Of a stretch of 64,000 nt of DNA, positions 17,762-27,256 are shown in pieces. Every line of letters starts with the position of its first letter. Position 1 is the stretch's first letter. Origin of the DNA: Pontibacter aydingkolensis (GTDB taxonomy: Bacteria > Bacteroidota > Bacteroidia > Cytophagales > Hymenobacteraceae); the NCBI RefSeq assembly GCF_019443125.1, contig NZ_JAHYXK010000001.1, positions 186,001-250,000 on the forward strand. The letters run 5' to 3'. A program made the translations under genes and the position numbers. The notes under the pieces are model-generated. The model did not search any database. It saw nothing but the letters and a program-made list of their open reading frames with translations, and was not told the origin of the DNA.

Positions 17762-19666
17762 ATGAAAGACACTGAGAAAAACCAAAGCTCGAATCAATCA
17801 TCAAATATGTCGGGCGGATCGTCGAGTACCCCGTCGTCATCTTCATCATCTAATACATCATCAGGCAGCAGCAGCGGCCTAGCTTCATCCTCAGGCGCTG
17901 GCAGCAGCTCAACTTCAAAAAGCGGTAAAGCGTCAGGCTCTACGTCAAAATCATCTACCACTAAGGCAAGTACGTCTAAGTCTGCAAGTGGCAAATCTTC
18001 CGGATCAACATCTGGTAAATCATCAGGCTCAGGCTCTACTTCAGGGAAATCTTCTGGCTCATCTTCTTCCTCACAAAAGGTTAGTGGCATGGGCGAGGGC
18101 TCAGACTCTGGTAGCTATGGCTCTATGAGCAGCGGCTCTCAGCAGGATTTTCAGGGATCTAACCAGGGCCAGGGCAATTACGGTGGCCAAAACTCCGGCG
18201 ACCAGGGTGGTTATGGCAGCCAGGGTGGCTACGGCTATGGTTCGCAGCACGGTAATTATGGTGGCCAGAGCGGCTATGGTTACCAGGGCGACTATGGTTC
18301 TTCGCAGCAAGGCGGTTATGGCAGCCAGGGCCAGGGTGGATATGGCTCATCTCAGGGCGTGAGCAGTGGTGGCTACGGCTCATCGCAGGGCTCGTCTGGC
18401 GGATATGGCCAGAGTGGCTCAGGCTCACAGTCCGGATACGGCTCATCAGGTGGTTATAACTATGGCAACCAGGGCGGAATGGAAGGCAACCGTATGCGTT
18501 CTCAGAGCGATTATTCTAACGACATGTATGGCAGCCGCGGCGGAATGCAAGGTGGCTACCAGGACCGTGAAGGAGATTTCCAGGGAGGCTACGGCGTAAT
18601 GAATGACCAGGGCGGCATGGGCCGTTATAACCAGCAAGGCAATTATGGCAGCCAGCGATCTCAGCAGAGTGGCGGTGTTCATTCGTCGCAGGGCGGTGGA
18701 TATGGCTCATCTTCTCAAAGCTTTGGTAACCAAGGCGGCTATGGAGGCTCTTCTCAGCAAGGTTCGTCTGGTGGTGGGCATGGCCAGGGTGGATATGGTT
18801 CTTCTTCGCAGGGTATGTCTGGCAGCAGCTACGGACAAGGAGGGTCTTACGGTTCTCCTAGAAGCGGAAGCCAGGGATCTCAGGGAGGCTATCAGCAAAA
18901 TTACGGACAAGGTGACTATGGCCAGCGTGGAGGAAGCTCCAGCCAGGGCGGCGGATACGGCCAGGGCAGCTATGGCTCTCAGTCAGGTTATGGCAGCAGC
19001 CAGCAAGGCGGCTCATCCAGACCAGGCACCCAGAGCAGCTACGGCGACAGAGACCGTTATGGTTCTATGGGCTATGGCTCATCAAGAGGCATGAGCGAGT
19101 ACGACAGAGATGAGCGCGGTTCGCAAAGAGGCTGGGATTCTCAGAGCTCTATGCAGGGCGGTTATGGCAGCCAGGGCGGTTACGGCTCAAGAGGCGGTTC
19201 TTACAACGACGAATACCGTTCGGGAAGATATGGCTCTCAGGGCAGTGATTATGGCCAGGGCGGCTATGGCGGATCCAGCAGATCAGGAGGCTACAGCTCT
19301 GACAGAGACAGAGGCGGATACGGCGATAGCAACTACAGCCGCGGTATGAGCGGTGGCTATGGCCACGGTTCAGGATCTGGCAGTTCCAGCGACAGAGGCG
19401 GTTATGGTCAGGGTACCGGAAGCGGACATAGCTCTGGCGGATACGGCCAGGGTGGCCGTGGTGGCGACCAAAGCCGTTATGGCTCTATGGATAGCGGCAC
19501 GTCATATTACAGTGATAACCGTGGCTCCAGCTCACGCGAAAACTACAGAGGCTATGGTGGTGGTGACTATGGTTCAAGTTCGGGATCAGGATCAGGATCT
19601 GAGCATGACAGAGACCGTTACGAAAGCCGCAGAAGCGATCGTTACCGCAACCTTGACAGAGACTAA
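17762..19666 (+). CDS. Gly/Ser/Tyr/Gln-rich low-complexity (FUS/EWS-like) protein
   Basis: The 634-residue product is low-complexity from end to end. Residues 1 to about 115 are Ser/Thr/Gly/Lys repeats (SGKSSGS-type). Residues about 115-455 are [G/S]-Y-[G/S] repeats with many Gln; I count about 24 GYG triplets overall. Arg, Asp and Glu rise from about residue 240, and the last 180 residues add GG-SR and DRD-type segments. No signal peptide, transmembrane helix, RRM or zinc finger is visible. The composition parallels the prion-like domains of eukaryotic FUS, EWS and TAF15 (SYGQ repeats plus Arg/Gly-rich parts), whose Tyr-Arg contacts drive phase separation. A condensate or RNA-associated role is inference. 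A clear SD site and a strong terminator show an independent, probably well-expressed gene. Confidence 0.85.
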   Translation: MKDTEKNQSSNQSSNMSGGSSSTPSSSSSSNTSSGSSSGLASSSGAGSSSTSKSGKASGSTSKSSTTKASTSKSASGKSSGSTSGKSSGSGSTSGKSSGSSSSSQKVSGMGEGSDSGSYGSMSSGSQQDFQGSNQGQGNYGGQNSGDQGGYGSQGGYGYGSQHGNYGGQSGYGYQGDYGSSQQGGYGSQGQGGYGSSQGVSSGGYGSSQGSSGGYGQSGSGSQSGYGSSGGYNYGNQGGMEGNRMRSQSDYSNDMYGSRGGMQGGYQDREGDFQGGYGVMNDQGGMGRYNQQGNYGSQRSQQSGGVHSSQGGGYGSSSQSFGNQGGYGGSSQQGSSGGGHGQGGYGSSSQGMSGSSYGQGGSYGSPRSGSQGSQGGYQQNYGQGDYGQRGGSSSQGGGYGQGSYGSQSGYGSSQQGGSSRPGTQSSYGDRDRYGSMGYGSSRGMSEYDRDERGSQRGWDSQSSMQGGYGSQGGYGSRGGSYNDEYRSGRYGSQGSDYGQGGYGGSSRSGGYSSDRDRGGYGDSNYSRGMSGGYGHGSGSGSSSDRGGYGQGTGSGHSSGGYGQGGRGGDQSRYGSMDSGTSYYSDNRGSSSRENYRGYGGGDYGSSSGSGSGSEHDRDRYESRRSDRYRNLDRD

Positions 19667-19687
19667 TTTAAGATCAATATAGATCAT

Positions 19688-19729
19688 ACAAAAAACGCCA
19701 CTCCAGATTTTTGGAGTGGCGTTTTTTGT
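19688..19729. terminator. strong terminator after the low-complexity gene
   Basis: A near-perfect palindrome with stem ACAAAAAACGCCACTCCA and its complement, with T and A tracts on each side. It can end transcription from both the low-complexity gene and the convergent SDR gene. Confidence 0.85.
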
Positions 19730-19772
19730 ATGATTATACTATACTTTGCTGTTCTACTAATGTATACTTTCT

Positions 19773-20648
19773 TTACTTAAAGCATTCTTTATAATCCTGG
19801 GCAAATTGTCTGAATGAGTGTGGCTTTCTGTCTGTAATTGCCTTTACCGAATCAAGCACTTCCTCCGAGTATCCTGCTTTGTGTGCATCATATAACTCCA
19901 TCATGGCATCTGCCATCCAATCAGGGGTACCTTGCTCATTCATCGACTTTCTGGCAGCATCACCAGATACATCCACATACTCAACCTGTTTTCCGGTAAC
20001 TTCGCTCAAAATACGGGCTGCCTCGCCGTGAGAAATAGCATCAGGGCCGGTTAGTTCGTAAACTTTTCCTTCATGGCCTTCGCCGGTCAGAGCCTCTACC
20101 CCTACTGCAGCAATATCACGGGCATCTATGTAACCCACTTTACCGTCTCCTGTCGGCATGTATATTTTGCCTTCTTGCTTAATAGTATCGCCACAGTAGT
20201 TTACAAAATTCTGCATAAAAGAGGCTGGCCTGAGAAAAGTATAGGCAATGCCGCTGTCTTCTATGTATTTTTCTGTTTCGCGGTGCCAGCGCCCCAGTTG
20301 TAACCCCGGCTCAGCATCTGCACCCATGACAGAAAGTTTCACGATGTGCTTTACACCTGCCTTTTTCGCTTCGTCTACCAGTGTTTTGGCCATTTGCACC
20401 TGGTCTTTAGCCATGGGCGTAACCAGAAACAGTTTATCCACATGTGTGAAAGCTGCGTGTAGAGACTCCTGATCTTCAAAATCCATTTCCACAATCTCGA
20501 CGCCAGGCAGCCGTTTCAGGTTCTCGCCTTTAATGATGGAATGTACGCCGGCACGCACTCTTAAATCGCCATCTATCATCGACAGCTGCTTAACTACCTC
20601 ACAACCCACGGTGCCAGTTGCACCCGTTACCAATATCGTTAAATGCAT
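19773..20648 (-). CDS. NmrA-like NAD(P)-binding SDR (atypical)
   Basis: A 291-residue atypical short-chain dehydrogenase. The Rossmann glycine motif GATGTVG is at 9-15. The middle has KLSVMGADAEPGLQLGRWHRETEKYIEDSGIAYTFLRPASFMQNF, the signature of the NmrA/QOR2/azoreductase-like group. The usual Tyr-x3-Lys pair is absent, as in other NmrA-like proteins. Members include NAD(P)H:quinone reductases and redox sensors; the substrate is unknown. It is convergent with the low-complexity gene. Confidence 0.85.
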   Translation of the reverse strand: MHLTILVTGATGTVGCEVVKQLSMIDGDLRVRAGVHSIIKGENLKRLPGVEIVEMDFEDQESLHAAFTHVDKLFLVTPMAKDQVQMAKTLVDEAKKAGVKHIVKLSVMGADAEPGLQLGRWHRETEKYIEDSGIAYTFLRPASFMQNFVNYCGDTIKQEGKIYMPTGDGKVGYIDARDIAAVGVEALTGEGHEGKVYELTGPDAISHGEAARILSEVTGKQVEYVDVSGDAARKSMNEQGTPDWMADAMMELYDAHKAGYSEEVLDSVKAITDRKPHSFRQFAQDYKECFK

Positions 20649-20750
20649 AGTTCTACTTTGTTTAGATGTATATTTTAAGTACGGTTTTTAAGCCCTTCAC
20701 GATGATAAATTACAGGCCATTGAGGCTAAAAAGACATAAAATTGCACCTT

Positions 20751-21602
20751 TTACCGACGTGGTTTTAGCTTAATCTTAAACAACTTTCCGGCTTCATTTG
20801 TTATCAGCAGTTCGTGTGGCGAAGTATAAAGTATAGCCTCTGCCTGCCCAGTACGGCTAAGGGGTATGCAGTAGTGTTTGCCACTTAGGTTTATACTATC
20901 GTTTTGCACTTCAAACAGGTATAATTTACCATACCCAAGTACGGCAAATTGGTTCCCGGTTGGAGAAAGGTCGGCGGCAGTTACCATGGCATTTAGCGGC
21001 AGCTGCTCCTGCAGCTTAGCGGTATACTTACCAGGTGTGGCAGGCAACGAATACATCTTTAGCTTTTTGTGCTTGCCCCGGCTTTTGGTAAAGAGATAGA
21101 GCGAATCCTGATGGTAAAAAAAAGCTTCCAGGTCGAAGTGTAGGTTATCTTCTGTGGGTGGGAACTGTACCTGATCAGCCAGCTTAAACTCAATAACACC
21201 TGCTAAAGTATAATATTGCCGGCTTACTTTATAAATGCGCAGGTCCTGGCGGTTGTTGGCATTGTTTCCGAAGTCACCAATGTAGAGATGTTCCTTGTCT
21301 TCGGCCAGGTCTTCCCAGTCAAGGTTTGGCAGCTGCGGCAGCGGTATGGTATCCAGCAGTTCTCCCTGCTTATTTATGTTGTAAAGTATGGCAGGATTTT
21401 CTCCGTCGGGGTGGGTCCAGAGGGTACTGTCCGGGGCATGGGCAAGGCCGGAACTTTCGAGCACGCGCTGGTCCATTTTGCTTACCCGTTCCAGTTTATA
21501 CTTAAAAGGAGGCTTCTCGAAACCACCATTTCTGCGGTCTGAAGCGCATCCGCAAAGGCTGGTTTGCAGGTAAATATATAGGGTAAAGAGTTTAATAAGC
21601 AT
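20751..21602 (-). CDS. lipoprotein, probable beta-propeller
   Basis: ATG 21602 is preferred to the upstream in-frame ATG because it starts a lipoprotein-like signal (MLIKLFTLYIYLQTSLCGC). The 283-residue product has repeated strands with W-E-D-L-A and IGDFGNNANNRQDLRIYKV motifs, and KLYLFEVQND. These resemble six-bladed propeller proteins often annotated as T9SS C-terminal-target or SdiA-regulated-like proteins. No catalytic residues are evident. It probably sits on a membrane facing the periplasm or outside. Confidence 0.7.
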   Translation of the reverse strand: MLIKLFTLYIYLQTSLCGCASDRRNGGFEKPPFKYKLERVSKMDQRVLESSGLAHAPDSTLWTHPDGENPAILYNINKQGELLDTIPLPQLPNLDWEDLAEDKEHLYIGDFGNNANNRQDLRIYKVSRQYYTLAGVIEFKLADQVQFPPTEDNLHFDLEAFFYHQDSLYLFTKSRGKHKKLKMYSLPATPGKYTAKLQEQLPLNAMVTAADLSPTGNQFAVLGYGKLYLFEVQNDSINLSGKHYCIPLSRTGQAEAILYTSPHELLITNEAGKLFKIKLKPRR

Positions 21603-21759
21603 CCGCAATTCTGTTAATAGCACCAATGGTAACATTATATAAACCACCTGCAATTACCTATAAATCTACACAAAGTAAGTGCTGTAGCCAGTATATAACT
21701 ACAATCAAATATTTACTTATTTTTACTAATTCAAAAAAGCACCACATATTTTACTGATA

Positions 21760-22875
21760 ATGAAAACAGCTTTACTTACTCTTCTTTTAACCTTTATAGT
21801 TTCAGTTTCCGCTTTTGCCCAAACTGCCAGTCAGCGCAGGATACCCCTCCAAAACTACGGTCCGGACAGCCTGCATATCCCATTTAATGCGGATTACTTT
21901 ATAATTGAAGACAGCTGTGCCCAGATAGTGCGCCATGTGCGTTTTGACAGGGAAACAAAGAAGTTTTACGGCAACTATACCGACCACAGTACTACTGATC
22001 CGGACTTTATTTTATCCAGAGGAAGCTATTCCCGAGACGGTTTAAAAAATGGGCCGTTCATGATGTACTATACCAACGGAAAACTACGTGCAGAGGGTGT
22101 TTATTCTGAAGATGAGTTTGCCGGAACCTGGCAGTTATTTTATGAAAGCGGCAACCCAAAACTAACTTTTACTGCCAACAAAGGTGAAATAGACATATTA
22201 AATGCCTGGGATGAAAACGGCAAGCAACTGGTTAGCAATGGTAAAGGCAAGTATAGCGCAGGCTCTGGCTTCATTATCTGGAGCGGGCAATTGGCAAACG
22301 GTAAACCAGATGGCACCTGGGTAGCCTATAATGCGAACGATAGAGTTAAAACTCCAATCAATACAGAGAAATTTAAAGGCGGACATTTTATAAAAGGCAC
22401 AGGTCCGATAGGAGCATATACCAATGCCTCCAGAATTAACCTAATAAATCTAAAAGATCTTCCACATCTAAATGCAGAAAAAATGGCTTTTTCTGCCTAT
22501 GGATGCGATGCTCAACCTAAAGGTGTTAAAATAGTTGGTGCACAGTTTCGACGGGGTTTACCTGCTTACAGCGAAGAAATCAAAAAAAATGTATCCGCAT
22601 ACCTTAGCACCGTAGACCTGAAACCCTACGACAATGAATTAAACTTGAAAGGTGAAGTTTCGGAAGATGGAAGGCTGGTGAACCTGAGGTATGATATTGC
22701 CTTTAACACGCAGATTGCTGATGGTTTAATCAGAACGCTAAGCCGACTGCCTGCATTAGAGCCAGCACTTGTGGATGGGAAACCCTCACGTCAGCCATTT
22801 GAGATTAAATTCAGATTCCAAAGCGGATTTTATCAGTATAACTACCGCTTTATGCCTATACACCTGAAAAAGTAG
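21760..22875 (+). CDS. secreted MORN-repeat protein with TonB-C-like end
   Basis: The 371-residue product has a signal peptide (MKTALLTLLLTFIVSVSAFAQ). Residues about 85-200 contain MORN-type repeats (DGLKNGPFMMYYTNGKLRAEGVY, GTWQLFYESGNPKLTF, GQLANGKPDGTWVAYN). The last 110 residues (KKNVSAYLSTVDLKPYDNELNLKGEVSEDGRLVNLRYDIAFNTQIADGLIRTLSRLPALEPALVDGKP) resemble the TonB C-terminal fold found fused to MORN repeats in Bacteroidota periplasmic proteins. The role is unknown; no tonB, exbB or exbD gene is near. Confidence 0.72.
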   Translation: MKTALLTLLLTFIVSVSAFAQTASQRRIPLQNYGPDSLHIPFNADYFIIEDSCAQIVRHVRFDRETKKFYGNYTDHSTTDPDFILSRGSYSRDGLKNGPFMMYYTNGKLRAEGVYSEDEFAGTWQLFYESGNPKLTFTANKGEIDILNAWDENGKQLVSNGKGKYSAGSGFIIWSGQLANGKPDGTWVAYNANDRVKTPINTEKFKGGHFIKGTGPIGAYTNASRINLINLKDLPHLNAEKMAFSAYGCDAQPKGVKIVGAQFRRGLPAYSEEIKKNVSAYLSTVDLKPYDNELNLKGEVSEDGRLVNLRYDIAFNTQIADGLIRTLSRLPALEPALVDGKPSRQPFEIKFRFQSGFYQYNYRFMPIHLKK

Positions 22876-22921
22876 GTGGCAAAGCATTATGCGATGGATA
22901 AAGACGCAAGATATTGCGTAT

Positions 22922-25900
22922 CTAACTTTCAACCTCACTAACTACTAAGCTCTCCAACACTCCCTGCGGGTTCTCCCAAAACTGCCTGCTGTATACTTTA
23001 AAGTATGGCCAGTGGCGCAGCTTTAATAATTGCGGCACATCTGCATGCAGGTGGCGTACCGCATGTTGGCTGAAGTATAGATCATCGTCGGTAAGTACTA
23101 CGGCTTTGTAGCTGTTGTTTTCTACCAGTGTTAGGTCTGCGAATGGCACTTCAGGTTGTAGGTAAGGCAGTTGCGCGGCTAAATGTTCCTTTAGCAGTGG
23201 CACGTGTGTTGGTATACTTCCTTTTTTAGGCTGATACTGGAAATACCTGCGGCTAACCTGTTGCGCGTAGTGCAGGTAATCTTTTAGCAGCTTTGGCCCC
23301 GGATGCAGCGCGCCATCTACCTGCAATTGCTCTGCCCTTATACTGCTAACTACCAACACCTGCTGCCTGGCTCGGGTAATGGCTACGTTTAAACGGTTCT
23401 CGCCGCCGGCCTGGTTCAGGCTGCCAAACTGCATACTCAATTTGCCTTTTGTATCGGGGGCGTACCCTACCGAAAGTATAATTACCTCTTTCTCGTCGCC
23501 TTGTATGTTCTCTATGTTCTTTACCAATACCGAAGGTGGTACACTTATACTTTGCTCCAGTGCTTTTCCTTCGAGCAGGTCCTGTACCAGCATTTGCTGG
23601 TTGTAGTTAAAGGTGATCACGCCAATTTCTTCCTGACCCGTTTTCAGTAACTCCAGGACTAGCTCCACTACCTTCTCGGCCTCTGGTATGTTTTGGTTAT
23701 CCTGCCACAGCCCGTGCACTTTAATAAACTGGATGGCCGGCTGGCGTTCATTCAGGTCGTGCAGTTCGGGTATCAGCTCAAGTTTGTGGCGGTAAAAGTT
23801 TTGGTTCGAGAACTCGATCAACTCAGGGTAGCGGCTGCGGTAATGCTGCGTGAGCATAGTTTGCGGTAAGTATAAACCGCATAGCTGCAACAACGATTCG
23901 GCAGTTAATTCTTCCACCTCCTCATCTTCGGAAGTGCTCCACCGGGCACGATACAGATCGGATGGTTTTAGCTGTTGCTGGTCGCCGGCCACAACCACTT
24001 GATTGCCGCGCAGCATGGCTGGTATCCCGGTTTCTGCATAACATTGCGAGGCCTCATCAAAAATAACCAGATCAAAGCAGGCCTCCAGCGGAAACACCGC
24101 CGACACCGTTTCCGGCGAAGCCAGCCAGCAGGGCACCAGGTCCAGAATCTCTGCAGAGAACAAAGAAAAAAGCTTGCGGAGCGGGTACAGGCTGCGTTTT
24201 TTACTTACCTGCGCGTGCAGCCTGCGGTAAGTAACCGCATTGCCCAATCGGTTAAGCTCAATATTCTTATAAGTTTGTTCCCGTAACCTTGAAAGCACAA
24301 TTTCATGGCTTAACTGCTGCTTTTCGTTTAGCAACCGCTGCAGATCATCTTCCAGTTTGGTAAGCCCGCCATTGCTTGGCAAACGCAGTTCCGGGTTTTG
24401 GCTTTCGAGGTGGTGCAGCCAGGCCAGGTATAAACTATTTAGAAATAGCTTCTTCCCTTCTTCTCCTGATTTTATACTTTCAGATAGCAGCAAACCAGCT
24501 ACTTCGCGCTCAGCCTGCGTCAGTTCCTCCTTCAGGGCATCAAAGGCTACCAGTTCTTCAAAGTATAGAGGCAAAGCCTGCAGCAGCTCATCAGCAAAAC
24601 TATCTTCACGCAAAAGCCGCTCCACCTGCTGTTCTGTAAGCATGGTAAACCATCTTTGCTGCGTTTCATCCAACCGAAGTATACTTTCTTTTAACTCCTG
24701 CAGGTGCGCAGGCAAATTTACTTCTGTCAGCAGCTTTTCGTGGAGTACTTTATTCTGGTGCAGCTTTTTTAATAACTGATGCGCTTCCAGAGCCTGCTCC
24801 GCTATAGCTAGCTTTTGCAGCACCGGAGTAGGGTTATCAGCTATGGTCAGGCTATACTTTATACTTTGATTGATGGCCTGCATCAGTGTTTCGGCCTGCT
24901 GCCTTAGCGCCAGCCGGCGTTCCAGCTCTCCAACACCTGCCGCATCCAGCTCCAACTTATACTTTGCAAGCGCCTGCTTAAGTATATTCTTATCTTTGGA
25001 AAACTGCCAGCTTATACTTTTAAACAAGCTACCTTGCTGCTCATTATACTTTGTAATAGCGGTTTTTACTGCTGGCAGTTCAGTAGCCGGAATAGCTGCA
25101 TCCGGGGCAGGACAAACCAGGTATAAGCTTTTCAGCTCCTGTACTTGCCGTGCCAGCTCTTTTATACTTACAGGCTTTTGCAGCAACGTATAAACAATAT
25201 CGTGCACACCGCTTTGCTGCAGTGCCTCATGTACCTGGTTTATACTTTGGGTGATGTTTGGCGGCAGTGCGTTCAGTTCAAGATCAAAACCGCTCTGCTT
25301 TTTTATACTTTGCTGCAGCGTGGCATATTCTTCGTGCACCGCTTGTATGGTTTGCTCCAGTTCCTGGCGTTGCGGCCAGCCGTAGCCTTTCATGCTCCTT
25401 CTGTCACGCCACACAAAATCGGGAGCCTCAAAGCGGATGGCCTGTTCCAGGTATTGCTTTAGCCTTGGCAGAAAAGTTGCCGCTGTAGCTGCCATGAAAT
25501 TCTTGTAGATACCCTTTAAAGGAATATGAGGCAGCTGTAAACTGCTGAGCAAGTATAACTCTTTGGCAGACCAGCCACAGGCGCTGGTGTCAAATAATGC
25601 GTTCTTAAAACTCTGGAGCTGCTCTATACTTTTGTTGATGCCCCGGCTTGCCTCCAGAAAAGCACGATCGGTGTAAATGCTGTTCAGGGCAAGGTTTTGT
25701 TTCTTATACTCGTCAAGTTGCTCTATCTGGTGCAGCAACTGGTTAAAGATCGGTTTGCGATCAGTGTTTATGTCGTGCACTAAACCGGCGAAAGTGCCCA
25801 GGCCCTGTTGTGATAAACGCTGATGCACCACATCCAAGGCCGCTCTTTTCTGGCTCACCACCAGCACCCGCTTGCCACGCGCCGTAAAATCCGACACCAG

Positions 25901-26863
25901 GTTACAGATAAGCTGCGATTTGCCTGTGCCCGGAGGTCCCTGCACCACCAGCGACTTACCCTGTTTTACCGCCTGCAGCGCAGCCTCCTGCGAGGCATCC
26001 ATGGCAAAAGCAGTAAAGGTTTGTTGCGCCGGAGCTTGTGTGTTTATACTTTCGAAGGGTGTGGCAAAAAGATCTTCCATCTGCTGCAGGTCTTCACGCT
26101 CCAGCAATTCATCGTAATCGTTTAGCAGGTATGAGCCAGCCTGCGGAAAAATACCGATAACTGCTTCTGGCTCCAGGTGCAGCTGCCCGTCTTTCAGGTG
26201 CGTTTCGTAATCAATCTTTTTATAATCCCTGAACGGCTTCAGCTTATCGGCAAACAGCTCGCGGCCTGCATTTATAGCCAACTGGCTTTCTTTAAGCAGT
26301 TCGTATACTTTGGTGCGAAATTCCAGCGGGTGCTGCGGCAGTGTACTTAGGTCTAGCTCGGTTAGGTCTTCTGCTAAGGGCGTACCCATGTAGTGTGCGT
26401 AGGCCAGCAAAAAGCTTTGGTTAAACTGTGGCTGCTGCGACGTGTCAGGTACCAGTTCCCACTCTTGTGCCGCATTCACCTGCAAAGCCACCGGAAAGAA
26501 TAGCAAAGGGCAGCGCACCGGCGTACCATCCGAGAATTTGCCATGCACAAATGGCCATCCTAAGTATAACTCACGGCTGCCACGCTCCTCAAAGATCATC
26601 TCAGCTTTGCGCTTGATGTAGCGTAGCCGGCGGCTGGCATGGTTTACCGGGGCATAGCGGCTATCGGCGTAAGGACTGAGGCTGACCTTCTTTTTGCCGC
26701 TCAAGAGTTTATTTACTACCTCAAAGGCAGGCTCACCGTTCACAAAATCCAGTGCCTCTACATCTACGTGCAACTCCCTGTACAGGCGCAACAGCAGCAG
26801 TGCCCTGTTGCCAGTGCCCAGGTTCAGCAGTCTGCGTCGGTAGTTTTTGAGGATGTTTTTCAT
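22922..26863 (-). CDS. large SF1 helicase with C-terminal nuclease-like domain (DUF4011/Upf1-like)
   Basis: ATG 26863 is preferred to the GTG four codons upstream. The 1313-residue protein has an N-terminal domain (about 1-200) seen in long UPF1-like helicases. Walker A GPPGTGKSQ is at about 309-317. A long coiled-coil-rich insertion (about 390-870) follows. The second RecA half has DEASQC (about 937), GDQQQLKPSD, QHYRSR (about 1007), NIQGDEKEVIILS and NVAITRARQ (about 1160). The last 110 residues have VLTDDDLYFS ... LRHWPYFKVYSRQFWENP, resembling the small VSR/MTES_1575-type nuclease domain of defence helicases but with key Arg/Asp positions partly lost. Possible roles are DNA repair or phage defence; no partner gene is adjacent. 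Confidence 0.83.
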   Translation of the reverse strand: MKNILKNYRRRLLNLGTGNRALLLLRLYRELHVDVEALDFVNGEPAFEVVNKLLSGKKKVSLSPYADSRYAPVNHASRRLRYIKRKAEMIFEERGSRELYLGWPFVHGKFSDGTPVRCPLLFFPVALQVNAAQEWELVPDTSQQPQFNQSFLLAYAHYMGTPLAEDLTELDLSTLPQHPLEFRTKVYELLKESQLAINAGRELFADKLKPFRDYKKIDYETHLKDGQLHLEPEAVIGIFPQAGSYLLNDYDELLEREDLQQMEDLFATPFESINTQAPAQQTFTAFAMDASQEAALQAVKQGKSLVVQGPPGTGKSQLICNLVSDFTARGKRVLVVSQKRAALDVVHQRLSQQGLGTFAGLVHDINTDRKPIFNQLLHQIEQLDEYKKQNLALNSIYTDRAFLEASRGINKSIEQLQSFKNALFDTSACGWSAKELYLLSSLQLPHIPLKGIYKNFMAATAATFLPRLKQYLEQAIRFEAPDFVWRDRRSMKGYGWPQRQELEQTIQAVHEEYATLQQSIKKQSGFDLELNALPPNITQSINQVHEALQQSGVHDIVYTLLQKPVSIKELARQVQELKSLYLVCPAPDAAIPATELPAVKTAITKYNEQQGSLFKSISWQFSKDKNILKQALAKYKLELDAAGVGELERRLALRQQAETLMQAINQSIKYSLTIADNPTPVLQKLAIAEQALEAHQLLKKLHQNKVLHEKLLTEVNLPAHLQELKESILRLDETQQRWFTMLTEQQVERLLREDSFADELLQALPLYFEELVAFDALKEELTQAEREVAGLLLSESIKSGEEGKKLFLNSLYLAWLHHLESQNPELRLPSNGGLTKLEDDLQRLLNEKQQLSHEIVLSRLREQTYKNIELNRLGNAVTYRRLHAQVSKKRSLYPLRKLFSLFSAEILDLVPCWLASPETVSAVFPLEACFDLVIFDEASQCYAETGIPAMLRGNQVVVAGDQQQLKPSDLYRARWSTSEDEEVEELTAESLLQLCGLYLPQTMLTQHYRSRYPELIEFSNQNFYRHKLELIPELHDLNERQPAIQFIKVHGLWQDNQNIPEAEKVVELVLELLKTGQEEIGVITFNYNQQMLVQDLLEGKALEQSISVPPSVLVKNIENIQGDEKEVIILSVGYAPDTKGKLSMQFGSLNQAGGENRLNVAITRARQQVLVVSSIRAEQLQVDGALHPGPKLLKDYLHYAQQVSRRYFQYQPKKGSIPTHVPLLKEHLAAQLPYLQPEVPFADLTLVENNSYKAVVLTDDDLYFSQHAVRHLHADVPQLLKLRHWPYFKVYSRQFWENPQGVLESLVVSEVES
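22922..26863. repeat. densest zone of the iterated AAGTATA/TATACTT motif
   Basis: I counted about 23 copies of the 7-mer in this 3.9-kb gene, for example near 22992, 23072, 23213, 24677, 25044, 25551, 26304 and 26560. About 16 are AAGTATA and 8 TATACTT in the coding sense. Chance expectation for a 7-mer on both strands is about 0.5. The copies occur in all reading frames. Confidence 0.85.
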
Positions 26864-27256
26864 AGTGCCTGTCACCGTTAACGAAGAAATGTCAGCAGTA
26901 GTCTTAGCGCCTTAGCAAGTTAATAGTATTTACTTTGAGTTGGTAGTAAGTATGCCTTTCAGGCTATTTATGTATGTGCTTCTCGAGTAGCTATACTTAT
27001 CCTTTTCACAAAACGCTTATCCTTTATCACTGTATAACAACCTTAAAGCAAAAGCATAGGCTTAACACAAAAAAACACACTATCAAACAAAGGCATAACA
27101 TTATCATAATCAATTTTTTAAACAAATCACCAGCTATACACAAACTAAATTTATTATCATTATCAGGCATATTCTCGTAAAAAAGAGTACAATAATTAAT
27201 ACAACATCTGCACTCAGTAAGGCTTTGCCGGCTACGGCAGATCAACATAAACACCA
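26864..27256. other. AT-rich spacer without a credible gene
   Basis: About 390 bases of markedly AT-rich sequence between divergent genes. Short ORFs here have skewed composition and no motif. Two copies of the AAGTATA/G motif are present. It probably holds both upstream promoters; I cannot place them. Confidence 0.45.

Noticed and set aside
17794..18090. 98-residue Asp/Glu-rich ORF antisense to the low-complexity gene
   Set aside because: The repeats of the sense gene leave other frames open. The product is an image of the Ser/Gly repeats; the same holds for several other ORFs in 18100-19680.
22907..22922. Small ACGCAAGATATTGCGT palindrome as terminator
   Set aside because: The stem is short, AT-centred and lacks a T run.
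26974..27180. 68-residue ORF in the AT-rich spacer
   Set aside because: Skewed Lys/Ile/Asn/His composition, no ribosome site and no motif; looks random.
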